DNA of 43,206 bases from a bacterium (lineage in GTDB: Bacteria; Fidelibacterota; UBA8477; JABMPR01), in contig JABMPR010000073.1 of NCBI GenBank assembly GCA_013202895.1, forward strand, positions 1 through 43,206, given 5' to 3'. Each line of letters starts with the position of its first letter. Within the stretch, counting starts at the first letter, position 1. Made by a program: the position numbers and the translations under genes. Under the pieces are notes generated by a model. It worked only from the letters and a program-made list of their open reading frames with translations. It did no database searches and had not been told where the DNA came from. This document shows positions 7,882-17,198 of this stretch, one piece after another.

Positions 7882-8958
7882 TTATTCATAGCGTGCACCG
7901 GGATCGCTTGTGACCGGAAAACAATCAGCACCGATCTCCACCAGTGCCTCACACACTTCCTGCTCTCGCCCTGGAGCTAAAATAGCAATCGTTCCACCCC
8001 CTCCTGATCCATTGATTTTGGCACCTAGGGCACCCATTTCAAGGGCTCGATTTATCATGAGGTTTATTTTGGGGACTGTAATTTGTAAATAATCACGTAA
8101 GCGTTCGTGGTGTTGATTCATAAGCTTGCCGATCTGCTTTAGATCCAAGGTGTCTTGCCTTAAATGCTCCAGAGCCTGTCTGGTAATTTCATGATTTGTG
8201 ACAGTGGCATAGAATATTGGTATGACTATTTGAGGTAATAAATCATAGTATTTGCTCAGGTCTTCGACTCGGACCTCTGATAAATTGAATTCTGGATCAT
8301 TTTCTTTTAAAATTGATATTGCGCTCTCAATACTGGGGCGGATACGACCATGCACTTCCAGAATTTCTTTTGGAATCTTTGAATTACTTAGGATCAAACC
8401 ATCAATTCCATCTCTCAACACTTCAACTTCATACGATATAGTATTGATATGAACGACCTGACCGAGACTTATGGAATAATGATCCATCATACCGCCTGGT
8501 TCACCATGTTCCAGAACTTCGGCCTGGTAGGCCAGCTGAGCAACATCTCCAGGCTCTAATTCTTTTTGATAATTGTAAAGTTTGACAAATATTTTAATCA
8601 AGCCAACGATCATGGCGCTGGAGCTGGATGAACCCGCTTTGTATGGTATATTTCCAGAAAATTCAATGTGACAACCCGAGTGAAATACTACACCTTCTCT
8701 TCTCAAAACCCGGATGATGGAAGCTAGATAGTCACGTGGCTTTAATTCCTCAAATTTTTCCTCTAAGTCAATCCGTCTCGTCTCATTGATATCGGGCATG
8801 ACAATAGTCATGTGCTTATTTGAATTCAATTGACCTTTGAAATTGATGTGACGATTTATGGCGGTAGCTATGACGGGTAAACCAAGATAATCCTGGTGTT
8901 CTCCAAAGAGACAAATTCGGCCTGGTGATTTTACCCGAACCACAGCTTGAGCGGACAT
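7882..8958 (-). CDS. GHMP-family sugar kinase (galactokinase / N-acetylgalactosamine-1-kinase-like)
   Basis: This 358-aa cytoplasmic protein carries the three GHMP motifs: SPGRICLFGEHQDY (11-24, the galactokinase-like GEHxDY signature), PYKAGSSSSSAM (ATP loop) and AKINGSGGGGTIAIL. GGMMDHYSISLG corresponds to the segment bearing the catalytic Asp in sugar-1-kinases. GHMP sugar kinases phosphorylate the anomeric hydroxyl, giving for example Gal-1-P or GalNAc-1-P. Being cotranscribed with GH36 and GH109 enzymes, galactose or GalNAc is the natural substrate. A nucleotidyltransferase at 32313-33182 could use the product. It has an AGGAG ribosome site just upstream. It is slightly shorter than canonical GalK and lacks the usual GEHTDYNDG, so it is not classical galK. 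Confidence 0.82.
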   Translation of the reverse strand: MSAQAVVRVKSPGRICLFGEHQDYLGLPVIATAINRHINFKGQLNSNKHMTIVMPDINETRRIDLEEKFEELKPRDYLASIIRVLRREGVVFHSGCHIEFSGNIPYKAGSSSSSAMIVGLIKIFVKLYNYQKELEPGDVAQLAYQAEVLEHGEPGGMMDHYSISLGQVVHINTISYEVEVLRDGIDGLILSNSKIPKEILEVHGRIRPSIESAISILKENDPEFNLSEVRVEDLSKYYDLLPQIVIPIFYATVTNHEITRQALEHLRQDTLDLKQIGKLMNQHHERLRDYLQITVPKINLMINRALEMGALGAKINGSGGGGTIAILAPGREQEVCEALVEIGADCFPVTSDPGARYE

Positions 8959-9026
8959 GAAGCTCCTAAATCATTGATAAGTATTATCCACACCTGGACA
9001 ATGATAAAAAATCCTGAATAGAAGGT

Positions 9027-9049
9027 GGGGAGCCCAATATGGGCTCCCC
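9027..9049 (-). terminator. Stem-loop downstream of the CBM9-like secreted gene
   Basis: Perfect 9-bp arms (9027-9035 and 9041-9049) enclose a 5-nt loop. It sits 14 bp past the stop of the 9064-10626 gene. On the minus strand a T-rich stretch follows about 14 nt after the stem, so it may be an imperfect intrinsic terminator or an mRNA-stabilising 3' hairpin. It divides the long run, with the GHMP/GH36/GH109 genes downstream. Confidence 0.55.
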
Positions 9050-9063
9050 TGTGAAACAACAGC

Positions 9064-10626
9064 TTATTTGAGCATTATCATTTTACCGGAAACAGCACCA
9101 GCAGGTGTTGATACGCGGTAAATATAGACACCTGAATCCACTGACTGATTTAAGTCATTGGTACCATTCCAGGTTACTTCGTTTGCACCGGTCTGACCCA
9201 TTCCGTTATAAACGGTGGCGACTTTCTGACCGAGCATGTTGTAGATATCCAGAGACACAGCTGAAGCAGTATTCAATGAGAATCTGATTGTTGTGCTTGG
9301 ATTGAAGGGATTTGGATAGTTGCCAATGATTGCGAATTCACTGGGAAGAGTGATTTGATCTTCATCGATTGTAACAGGATCAGCTCGACGTGTACCACCG
9401 GCTCCAAATGAGAATAGAGCTGTTTGGTATCCAAGATCATCTTCTATTGCTCCTGGGAAAGCATCGTTACTCCAGTCTGTCATTTCCTCATTTAATATGA
9501 GAAGATTTAGACCTTCATAAAAGACCCCTACTTCGCCAACATCAGCACGAGGAATGGCGAGTTCAAAGGCATTATCGTCACCATTAATAGCTACCTCATA
9601 ACCTGAACCGACATCTTCATAATCTTCGGCTGAGCCGCCTTCACCGATATAATGCTGAATTATATTACCTTCGTCAAGTGGATTTAGCACATAATCACAA
9701 CCAGTTGCCCACCAGTCCCATGTAAGACCAGTCGCAGCACTCACATCCGTATCAAGGAAGACCGAGATTACACCAGGTACATCGGGAATATCCCCAAAAA
9801 GACCATCCTCATTAATATCAAGACGGACATAAATATAATCGTCATCGTGAGCCATATAGACATCCTTGATATCCATGGATGGATAGGCGAAATCACCAGT
9901 TTCTTCTACCATATTTGGAGCGACATCCATTTGATGACCAGGAGCCCAGTCAGACATATCCCCATCAATTGTGATGGTATGACCAAAGTAGTATTCTACC
10001 GTCCATGATCCGAGATCATCCTCTATGCCTCCCGGGTAGGCATCATTGCTCCAATCGGTCATTTCCTCATTCAGGACAAGGATTCTAGTTGATGCATCAG
10101 CAGCATCTAGACCAAGATCAACTCTCGGAACAGCAAACTCGAAGCCGTTATCGTCACCATTAATAGCGACGCTATAGCCAGTTCCAACATCTTCATAATC
10201 TTCGGCTGAGCCGCCTTCACCGATATAGTGCTGAATTATATTACCTTCGTCAAGTGGATTTAGGATAAAATCACAACCAGTTGCCCACCAGTCCCAGGTA
10301 AGACCTGTCTCAGCACTCATATCCGTATCAAAAAAGAACTGGAATACACCTGGTACGTCAGGAATATCACTTAGAAGACCATCTTCATTGATATCAATCC
10401 GAACATAGACATAATCAGCGTCGTTGGTCATGTATACATCCTTGATATCCAAAGATGGGTAAGCGAAATCACCCGTTTCTTCAGTATATCCCGGTGCCAC
10501 ATCCAGCTGCATGGCAGGTGTCCAATCTGACATGTCACCATCGATGAGAATTGTCGCGGCAGATACGAATACTGCAAGAAGCAGAATACTCAGACCCACC
10601 AGCGTGTTACGTAGCGTTTTAAGCAT
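9064..10626 (-). CDS. Secreted protein with two tandem CBM9/DOMON-like domains and a C-terminal sorting domain
   Basis: This 520-aa protein has a cleavable signal peptide (LSILLLAVFVSAA, about 1-24) and two near-identical repeats of 192 residues (about 26-217 and 218-409), each starting ...IDGDMSDW and resembling the beta-sandwich DOMON/CBM9-like fold. The last 90 residues form a type IX sorting / FlgD-Ig-like domain (IGNYPNPFNPSTTIRFSL ... LGQKVATV ... SGVYIYRVS). It has no catalytic motif, so a surface carbohydrate-binding role is plausible. The start is supported by a strong AAGGAGG about 8 nt upstream. An 81-bp spacer separates it from the preceding gene. The repeats are very similar at DNA level, pointing to recent duplication or conversion. 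Confidence 0.8.
   Translation of the reverse strand: MLKTLRNTLVGLSILLLAVFVSAATILIDGDMSDWTPAMQLDVAPGYTEETGDFAYPSLDIKDVYMTNDADYVYVRIDINEDGLLSDIPDVPGVFQFFFDTDMSAETGLTWDWWATGCDFILNPLDEGNIIQHYIGEGGSAEDYEDVGTGYSVAINGDDNGFEFAVPRVDLGLDAADASTRILVLNEEMTDWSNDAYPGGIEDDLGSWTVEYYFGHTITIDGDMSDWAPGHQMDVAPNMVEETGDFAYPSMDIKDVYMAHDDDYIYVRLDINEDGLFGDIPDVPGVISVFLDTDVSAATGLTWDWWATGCDYVLNPLDEGNIIQHYIGEGGSAEDYEDVGSGYEVAINGDDNAFELAIPRADVGEVGVFYEGLNLLILNEEMTDWSNDAFPGAIEDDLGYQTALFSFGAGGTRRADPVTIDEDQITLPSEFAIIGNYPNPFNPSTTIRFSLNTASAVSLDIYNMLGQKVATVYNGMGQTGANEVTWNGTNDLNQSVDSGVYIYRVSTPAGAVSGKMIMLK
9400..10551 (-). repeat. Intragenic tandem duplication, period 576 bp
   Basis: The same DNA word starting ACATCTTCATAATCTTCGGC occurs at 9611 and 10187, exactly 576 bp (192 codons) apart. 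The match continues for about 75 bp with one or two differences. The two units encode the DOMON/CBM9-like domains. Similarity at silent positions implies recent duplication or ongoing gene conversion. Confidence 0.85.
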
Positions 10627-10707
10627 GATACAACCTCCTTAGGTTTGTTTTATTACTTAATTTATATTTAAACTCTCTACCCCTCTTGAAATAGAGACCG
10701 TCCTTAT

Positions 10708-12810
10708 TCATCGAATCACCACAAATTTCTCATATATATCAGGCAATTCAGATTGATCCAGATTCACACAATCCGTAACATAGGCGATATATACGCCACT
10801 CACAATACGCTGGTTGGATTCGCTGAGTTGGTCCCAGGCCTCATCCCCACTACCAGAAACATGCTCAATTGATTTTACCAAATCGCCTGTGGCATTATAA
10901 ATTTTGATAGTGCAGAAAGCAGGCAGATTCACAAATAAGATCTTATTTGGATCTCCCGTAAAGTTCAATTCACCTCCAGTTGAGATGAATGGATTTGGAA
11001 CAACCCTGACACTGTCGTTGTGAGTCGGTGCTGGTTTGAATGATACTGCCCCACTCACCGTTCTGTTCTGGTAATGAGAACTCTCAAGGGGGGTACCTGG
11101 AAATAATCCATCATTCTGGGAACCATCGTCCACTGTTGTTACGTAATATCGATAGTTTTCGCCCCTGACGGCCAGGGTATCTAGGAATTCTGTGACCGTG
11201 GAATCAACTTCCCCAATCAGCTCATAAACGATGCCCTTACCGAACTCATCCTCTTTAAAATTAATAAGTTGAGCACCTAATTTCCTGTAGATACGATAAC
11301 CGGCCAGATCGGGAATACCGGTCACTGGATCCGGCACGGACCGCATATCCTCCCACTCCAATTTTATAAACCCGCCACCACTGGTTACTTCTAAAGCTGG
11401 TGAAGGCAGAGGTGCTGGTACTGGATGACCACTATTCATTCGATCCCAGGCCCAGCGGGCACGGCTGAGGTATTCATATAAAGAATCCTTGCCCTGTGCC
11501 AGAAAATCGCGTTTGGCTATATCATCAAATGTTGCGCCGGGTTCGTCACGATACCAGCTTAACCATTCCTGACCTTTGGTAACGGTTTCTTCATAGTCCA
11601 CACCACCAACACCCACAGCATAGATGATATCCACATCTTCTCCCATTGAGAAATCGTAGGGTCCCAGACTCATATTCATATGATCACTCTTGGACCAGTG
11701 GCTGTTGCCCGGATCTTCCCAGTCCGGCGGATGCTGCCATTCACCTGTGGAGAAATAATTATAAGATGGCATCCCACTAAAAACATTGGCCCATACTTCA
11801 AATATATCAGACATGGCTAAGGTGTGGGGAAGATTGGGATCATCTGAACTATCAGCGGCTGAAACATCAGCGTGTAACAGCGTATAGCCTGGGAATTGAT
11901 ATGATAAAAACTGACCTTTTAAAACATGGGCAAAACTGGGGTCACCTGTATCATTAAATTCTTTCCCACCTGCTTCAAGCGTTTCCACATCAGTGTCATT
12001 TCCATCCCAGCCCCAGACTAACAACATATCATCGCGTGAATCGTCCAGACTTGAGGGGTAGAGTGGGTCAACAAGCTCCCAATCCATCCAGTCATCAAAT
12101 GCATCTCCACCCCAACGACTTCCATACATGATCTCTTTCTGACCAGCAAAACTGGGAATCATATGATAACCAATTACAAAATAGACATTGGTCAACTCCT
12201 GTTCAGGAATATCAGGATCCAGATCGAGGAAATCATAATCACCGGTAAATTTGAAGTTCAGATGATAGATGATGTAGTCGTCATGGAATTCATTGGCAAA
12301 TGAATAGGTCTTCAGGGTGATATAAAAACCTGGCTGGGCTTTCATCACCAGATCAATCTGAACATCGGAGAGCAATTCCGTAGAGAGTTCCCCATTAAAT
12401 TCATAACTGTCATTTGAATTATCAACTGTGATCTGTGGTGGTGCATAGCGCCGATATTCATAAATGCCCCAGGGTGGACCAATGCTTCCCAATTGACCAA
12501 TATCGATATATGAATTACTAAAACCTGCTACCAGGGTATCTGAGGTTTGCGTAGTATCGGTATACGCCCGGTAGGATTCGACGTTTATTAAAACCCTGGA
12601 GAACTGGCAATTCTCTGAGTCGTATACCCCTTGGGGCCAGGATAAAACGGGTTTGGTAGGACCTGAAGTATCCAACCATAAGGCCGTATCAATGCGATGT
12701 TTTAGCTTACCCAGATCATGAAAGCGACTGCCTTCATAGGTCTGAGCCTGAATCACTGCCACGAACAGAAATGAAACAAGTGCAATATTAAGTAGTTTGA
12801 GCAATTTCAT
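10708..12810 (-). CDS. Large secreted protein with FN3-like and type IX sorting-like C-terminal domains
   Basis: The start is placed at ATG 12810 (MKLLKLLNIALVSFLFVAVIQAQ, a signal peptide); an upstream ATG at 12894 would overlap the TonB receptor gene. The product is about 700 aa. Its N-terminal region contains FHDLGKLKHRIDTALWLDTSG and WPQGVYDSEN; the middle is rich in Asp/Trp/Tyr; an FN3-like segment covers about residues 480-600 (LEWEDMRSVPDPVTGIPDLAGYRIYRK). The C-terminus (VVPNPFISTGGELNF ... IKIYNATGDLVKSIEH ... SGVYIAYV) is a sorting/FlgD-like domain. It follows the TonB receptor by 17 bp, so it may serve as a surface partner of the transporter, as SusD-type proteins do, but it is not recognisably SusD. 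A full-length paralogue is at 28483-30579. Function unknown. Confidence 0.75.
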   Translation of the reverse strand: MKLLKLLNIALVSFLFVAVIQAQTYEGSRFHDLGKLKHRIDTALWLDTSGPTKPVLSWPQGVYDSENCQFSRVLINVESYRAYTDTTQTSDTLVAGFSNSYIDIGQLGSIGPPWGIYEYRRYAPPQITVDNSNDSYEFNGELSTELLSDVQIDLVMKAQPGFYITLKTYSFANEFHDDYIIYHLNFKFTGDYDFLDLDPDIPEQELTNVYFVIGYHMIPSFAGQKEIMYGSRWGGDAFDDWMDWELVDPLYPSSLDDSRDDMLLVWGWDGNDTDVETLEAGGKEFNDTGDPSFAHVLKGQFLSYQFPGYTLLHADVSAADSSDDPNLPHTLAMSDIFEVWANVFSGMPSYNYFSTGEWQHPPDWEDPGNSHWSKSDHMNMSLGPYDFSMGEDVDIIYAVGVGGVDYEETVTKGQEWLSWYRDEPGATFDDIAKRDFLAQGKDSLYEYLSRARWAWDRMNSGHPVPAPLPSPALEVTSGGGFIKLEWEDMRSVPDPVTGIPDLAGYRIYRKLGAQLINFKEDEFGKGIVYELIGEVDSTVTEFLDTLAVRGENYRYYVTTVDDGSQNDGLFPGTPLESSHYQNRTVSGAVSFKPAPTHNDSVRVVPNPFISTGGELNFTGDPNKILFVNLPAFCTIKIYNATGDLVKSIEHVSGSGDEAWDQLSESNQRIVSGVYIAYVTDCVNLDQSELPDIYEKFVVIR

Positions 12811-12827
12811 GTTTTTCCTGAGCCCTT

Positions 12828-15800
12828 TTAAAATGAGAACCGCACACCAATATAGATATCGCGTGGATTGAGGAATTGGGTCCATGAGTACCAACCCAGT
12901 TCCAGATATTCTTCGTCGTAAACACCATATTGATCATTCCCCTTCTGATCTCCTGTTTCAAAAGGAAGCTTCAAGGAGGATAGATATGAGGTGTATCGTT
13001 CAACATTGGTTAAGCGTTTCTCATTGAACAAGTTGGTAACTGTTGCATAGATAACCATATCTCGATCTCGAATCCGCGTGGATTTTTCAACTGAAAGATC
13101 AGTATTCTTCCAATCAACTGATTCAACCCACTTTCTGGCTGAAAGTGATGCTGATTCATCAAGGATGAATTTGCCGCCATCAGACCAACCAGTAATAAAA
13201 CTGGCTCTCCAGCCACCCATGGGATAAATCCCAGCGATTTTTTTGCCATAATTAAAGGGTGTCATAAAATTCAGGTTGGCAGAGACTGAAGGTACAGCAT
13301 AGGGTCTGATCTGCTCATACTGTAATCTTGCTTCATAATCCAGAAGCGGATCTTCATAGATCCCAATCTCCCCTGTCCTACCCCTGGTTTCTGTCGAGTA
13401 TTCAAAAGTCGTATAAAAAGTGAACCACTTACCCCGGTTCTTTTCAATCCTGAACTCAAGTCCTCGGATGTCACGATATTGATTGTTTGACCAGGTACTG
13501 ATTTGGATATCTCCAGTACCCAATTGGCCATTGCGAATTTCTAATTCAACAACCTCGTTAGAAACATCTTTGTAATAGGCTCCAAGATGAACCAGGTAAC
13601 GTTTTGCGATACTATGTTCATATCCAACTTCATATTGAATGGTTTTTGGGAAATCCAGATTCAAATTTGGTATCGTCTGACTTCCACCTGGCTTGACATT
13701 GAAATAATATCTGGGGTGTGCAACCTGGTAAAAATGACCATAATTAAAATATATTTTGGCATTTACTGATATAGGATGAGAAATTCCCAATCGGGGACTC
13801 AGGACAAATTTGGCAGTCTGCTCCTCCACTCGGAGTGAATCAAAGCCATTGCCTGTTGAATTAAAATAGCCTGAAGTGTAGGGGGAATTGAAGGGATCAT
13901 CCAGATCAAAGGGAGAGTTCCTGGGATCATAATAATCAGCACGAAGCCCAAAATTTGCAATCATACCTTCAAACTCCAGACGGTCCTGGAAAAAGGCGCT
14001 ACCCTTGATGGGATTTTCAGTGTAATAGATCCACAGGCTGGGATTTTCCTCATAGGTGAGAATCTCGCCACCGCTATTTTGTAATTCCCGTTCCTTGAAC
14101 TCAGTAAAACTGAAGTCAAATCCAGCTTTGATCTGATTGCGTTTGTTGATCTGGGAGACATAGGTACCATGGAATCGCAAACCCTTATAATTCGAGTGAT
14201 TATGTCCGCGACCCAGACCACCCAGGATTGATTGATTTGGTTGGTCCCATTGCTCGGCGCCTTCACCTAAATGAGCGCGAGGTCCCTCATCGTAACCGAC
14301 TCCAGCAATATAATGAATCAAAGTTGAATCCCGGGCTTCCAGAGGTTCCTGAAAGGTTGAGTCAATGGTAAATTCTAATCCAAGATCCAAATAGGTCGAG
14401 GGACTAAAGATATAAGACATCTGGAACCCACCAACATAGGTTTTATTCTGAATCGGATTAAAGGCACCTTCAGCCCACAGATAGGTCGGTGAATTCAGTA
14501 AATATGACATGGAATATACTGAACCACTACTCCCATTCAAGACTGCCGGTGAGGCACCATATACATCACCACCACCGACACCGTCTTCATAATTATAAAG
14601 ACCAAGAAGGCGTAGATTGATTTTATTGTTGACCCTGTAATTTAATTTCACTTGACTCACAGTATTGAAGTAAGCTTTACGACTGAGAGGCAGGTAATAC
14701 TGCGTGTTTTCAACACGTTGTGAAAGCATAAATCGCAGTCCTCGGAGTGGTGTAGGACCTGATAAGGTTAAATCAGCGACTACATCAGGTAGATCCCCAT
14801 ACTTAATTTCCCGGTGACGCCATTTCCAGATTTCTAAGGCTTCCTGTGGAGTATAGTCATTGTCCGGAATGTTGTCTTTTGCATTATTGAGGGCTACCTG
14901 ATTCCAGCCAACGAACTGAAATGGATATTCACCTGATTCCACATCTTCTTTGGAGACACCTTCAAAAGCTTTTTCACCAGCATAAACGCTCCAGAATGGT
15001 CCTTCAGGAGAGAAAGGACTGGGACCAAAATGTTTTCTGGCAGGCGGACTAAAGCGCACATCACCGTGTACTGCAATGCGTTCCTTGCCTTCTTTGGTAA
15101 TAATGTTTACCAAGCCTGAGCGCACCTGACCAAATTCAGCATTAAATCCACCGGAGAGAATCTCAATCTCTTCGATAGAAGAAACGTTAATACTGGACAT
15201 AGGCACCTGGGTTCGCTCGTTCATAAGAGAAACGCCATCCAGGATGATATTGGTTTCATCGATTCCACCACCTCGGATGCTAAAACCGGAACCATCCTCA
15301 CTTGATTGGGCAGAAACACCTAACTGGGTCGAGAGAATTTCATCAATGCCCTCAAGCGGTAGTGATTGTACATCTTCAGCCCGGATATAATATTTACTGG
15401 CCGAAACGTCCAGTTTGATAACTTCACGTTCAGCGACAACCACGACCTCTTCACCTTCAAGGCTGGATGTGATCATATCAAAATTTACAGTTGCAGTTCG
15501 GTTGACGAATACGAGGACTTGTTCCATGCGCTGATTGGCATATCCAATCATATTACAGGTAAGCGTATAGATCCCGGGCGATACGTTGATCAGATAGTAA
15601 TCACCTTCCATATCAGCGGCGGCACCAGATATTCTTTCGACGGGGTGAGGTATTCCGGCATCCCAACGTTCGACGATCATGACGTTCGCACCAGGCAGCG
15701 CTTCCCCTGTAACTACATCAATAACGCGTCCAGAGACTTTTCCGGCTCCCGCAGCAAAACTCAATGCGGGTGTCATGATTAGTAGTATTAAAGCAAAACT

Positions 15801-15833
15801 TATTTTTAAGCGAGTATTTGAATTAATCATCAT
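12828..15833 (-). CDS. TonB-dependent receptor with carboxypeptidase-regulatory-like N-terminal domain
   Basis: This 1001-aa outer-membrane transporter has a signal peptide (ISFALILLIMTPALSFA). A CarboxypepD_reg-like beta-sandwich follows (GKVSGRVIDVVTGEALPGANV, about 30-115), then the plug (GGGIDETNIILDGVSLMNE ... FGQVRSGLVNIITKEG, about 150-250) and a 22-strand-type barrel ending in the aromatic PRDIYIGVRFSF. This is SusC-like architecture, used for TonB-powered import of glycan fragments or large ligands. No SusD is adjacent; instead it is flanked by an IPT/TIG lipoprotein (5 bp upstream) and a large sorting-domain protein (17 bp downstream), both plausible substrate-capture partners. An AGGTGAT ribosome site precedes the ATG. 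Cognate substrate inferred from context only. Confidence 0.9.
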   Translation of the reverse strand: MMINSNTRLKISFALILLIMTPALSFAAGAGKVSGRVIDVVTGEALPGANVMIVERWDAGIPHPVERISGAAADMEGDYYLINVSPGIYTLTCNMIGYANQRMEQVLVFVNRTATVNFDMITSSLEGEEVVVVAEREVIKLDVSASKYYIRAEDVQSLPLEGIDEILSTQLGVSAQSSEDGSGFSIRGGGIDETNIILDGVSLMNERTQVPMSSINVSSIEEIEILSGGFNAEFGQVRSGLVNIITKEGKERIAVHGDVRFSPPARKHFGPSPFSPEGPFWSVYAGEKAFEGVSKEDVESGEYPFQFVGWNQVALNNAKDNIPDNDYTPQEALEIWKWRHREIKYGDLPDVVADLTLSGPTPLRGLRFMLSQRVENTQYYLPLSRKAYFNTVSQVKLNYRVNNKINLRLLGLYNYEDGVGGGDVYGASPAVLNGSSGSVYSMSYLLNSPTYLWAEGAFNPIQNKTYVGGFQMSYIFSPSTYLDLGLEFTIDSTFQEPLEARDSTLIHYIAGVGYDEGPRAHLGEGAEQWDQPNQSILGGLGRGHNHSNYKGLRFHGTYVSQINKRNQIKAGFDFSFTEFKERELQNSGGEILTYEENPSLWIYYTENPIKGSAFFQDRLEFEGMIANFGLRADYYDPRNSPFDLDDPFNSPYTSGYFNSTGNGFDSLRVEEQTAKFVLSPRLGISHPISVNAKIYFNYGHFYQVAHPRYYFNVKPGGSQTIPNLNLDFPKTIQYEVGYEHSIAKRYLVHLGAYYKDVSNEVVELEIRNGQLGTGDIQISTWSNNQYRDIRGLEFRIEKNRGKWFTFYTTFEYSTETRGRTGEIGIYEDPLLDYEARLQYEQIRPYAVPSVSANLNFMTPFNYGKKIAGIYPMGGWRASFITGWSDGGKFILDESASLSARKWVESVDWKNTDLSVEKSTRIRDRDMVIYATVTNLFNEKRLTNVERYTSYLSSLKLPFETGDQKGNDQYGVYDEEYLELGWYSWTQFLNPRDIYIGVRFSF

Positions 15834-15838
15834 ATCAC

Positions 15839-17185
15839 CTATTGTTGGTATCCGGTTGCGCCGACATAGACTCTCTGAATCATCCCTGCCTCGTCGACTG
15901 AAGTGACTGTGTGATCATCAGCGACATTGGAGTATACCAGCACCAGATTTATGCCATCCCAGGTCATAAAATTTGCTGTTGGTACAATGTCGCCTGGAAA
16001 AAACTCCACTAGTTCACCTGTATCCATGTTGTAGCGATAGAGTATATTAGCGCCCTCTGGTACAAAGTAAAGATTGCCATCAACATCAAATTCAAGCGTA
16101 TAGATGTTATCAAATTCATCCAAAACCACTTCGGTTTCACCTAGAGTTTCGCCAAGAATCTGATTGCGACTGATAGCCGCTCCTTCTTCCTGATAGGCCT
16201 GGGTTACATAGAGATATCCACCCATTATTTTGCAGCTTGTGGGTCGTGAATACTCCATAACCTTCAACGATAAAGTGGTGTCCGACTCGTGTGTACCCAC
16301 AAAAGATCTTCCAACTATGGGTTCATAGTAAATTCCGCCGGAGATATCTGTGATGGTGGTATCCAAGTAATCTTCAATTTCCTCAATTTCCATTTCATAA
16401 TATCCCATGCTGGAGTAGAACATGTTTCCTGAGCTCCAGTCAAAGGCAATGCCTGAGGGTGTAACTACTTCCTTGATTTTCTTTTTAAAGCTGGTAGAAC
16501 CATCGAAGGGTATTGCCGATATCCAACCCTGCTCTTTGTTTCTCCTGAGATTTGCACCCCATATGGTGTCCGTATTGACATCATAGATCAAGTTGCCCAG
16601 GATGGTGGATGTTTTCACGACACTAATCTCACCTGTAGTTGATATACTATGGAGTCCCTTGCTCCAACCGCCATCAGCTTGATTGACGATAAAATAAATT
16701 GTGCTATCTGGAGCTGTCGTAATCCCAGCGGGCCAATAAACCGTATCGGTCAAAGCTTCAAGGGCCTGAAAAAAGGTAAAACTCAGGCTATCGTTAATCA
16801 TTGAATTACCCGATGTATCGGAAGTATCTACTACTAAACCTTCCCAATAGCCCCAGAATTCACTCCCGGGGACTGAAACCTTTGGAAGGACCGTCTTATC
16901 ATTAACCATGGGTAATTGGACGATGAGTTCAGTTGATCTTGCCTCCTTCACAACACCCTGATTTGCTCCAAAGAGGACCATGTTGTCATCTAGAGTTGTG
17001 GAAAAGTTTTCACCCGTGATGGTCACATCCGAACCTGCGAACCCGGAATCAGGAACAACACTAAATATCAGAGGGGCTGGTCCTCCAGTAGGGTTAGGAT
17101 CCGTCCAGGACTTGCTCTCCTCGGTGCAGGCGATTATCCCAACCAGAATAAGCACGGAAAAAGCTGAATTGATTAATAATTTCAT
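15839..17185 (-). CDS. IPT/TIG-domain lipoprotein with beta-propeller-like C-terminal part
   Basis: The start is set at ATG 17185, which has a strong GGAGGAG site 6 nt upstream and begins a lipoprotein signal (SVLILVGIIAC). The frame remains open upstream to 17368, but that would overlap the PorV-like gene. The 448-aa product has an IPT/TIG immunoglobulin-like domain (PLIFSVVPDSGFAGSDVTI, about 38-115). It continues with repeated strands like an NHL/SMP-30-type propeller (YWPAGITTAPDSTIYFI, PSGIAFDWSSGNMFYS, NIYTLEFDVDGNLYFVPEG). Such lipoproteins directly upstream of SusC-like receptors commonly act as surface glycan-binding proteins, and I infer that role. It lies 5 bp before the TonB receptor gene and 13 bp after the PorV-like gene. 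Confidence 0.75.
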   Translation of the reverse strand: MKLLINSAFSVLILVGIIACTEESKSWTDPNPTGGPAPLIFSVVPDSGFAGSDVTITGENFSTTLDDNMVLFGANQGVVKEARSTELIVQLPMVNDKTVLPKVSVPGSEFWGYWEGLVVDTSDTSGNSMINDSLSFTFFQALEALTDTVYWPAGITTAPDSTIYFIVNQADGGWSKGLHSISTTGEISVVKTSTILGNLIYDVNTDTIWGANLRRNKEQGWISAIPFDGSTSFKKKIKEVVTPSGIAFDWSSGNMFYSSMGYYEMEIEEIEDYLDTTITDISGGIYYEPIVGRSFVGTHESDTTLSLKVMEYSRPTSCKIMGGYLYVTQAYQEEGAAISRNQILGETLGETEVVLDEFDNIYTLEFDVDGNLYFVPEGANILYRYNMDTGELVEFFPGDIVPTANFMTWDGINLVLVYSNVADDHTVTSVDEAGMIQRVYVGATGYQQ

Positions 17186-17198
17186 TTTATGCTCCTCC

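Noticed and set aside
8971-9007. Similar words ATTGATAA and AATGATAA about 27 bp apart upstream of the GHMP kinase gene
   Set aside because: AT-rich and inexact; I could not separate them from background.
15366-15782. Plus-strand open frame of 138 codons antisense to the TonB receptor N-terminus
   Set aside because: The receptor reading frame has clear signal, regulatory domain and plug motifs; the antisense frame has none.
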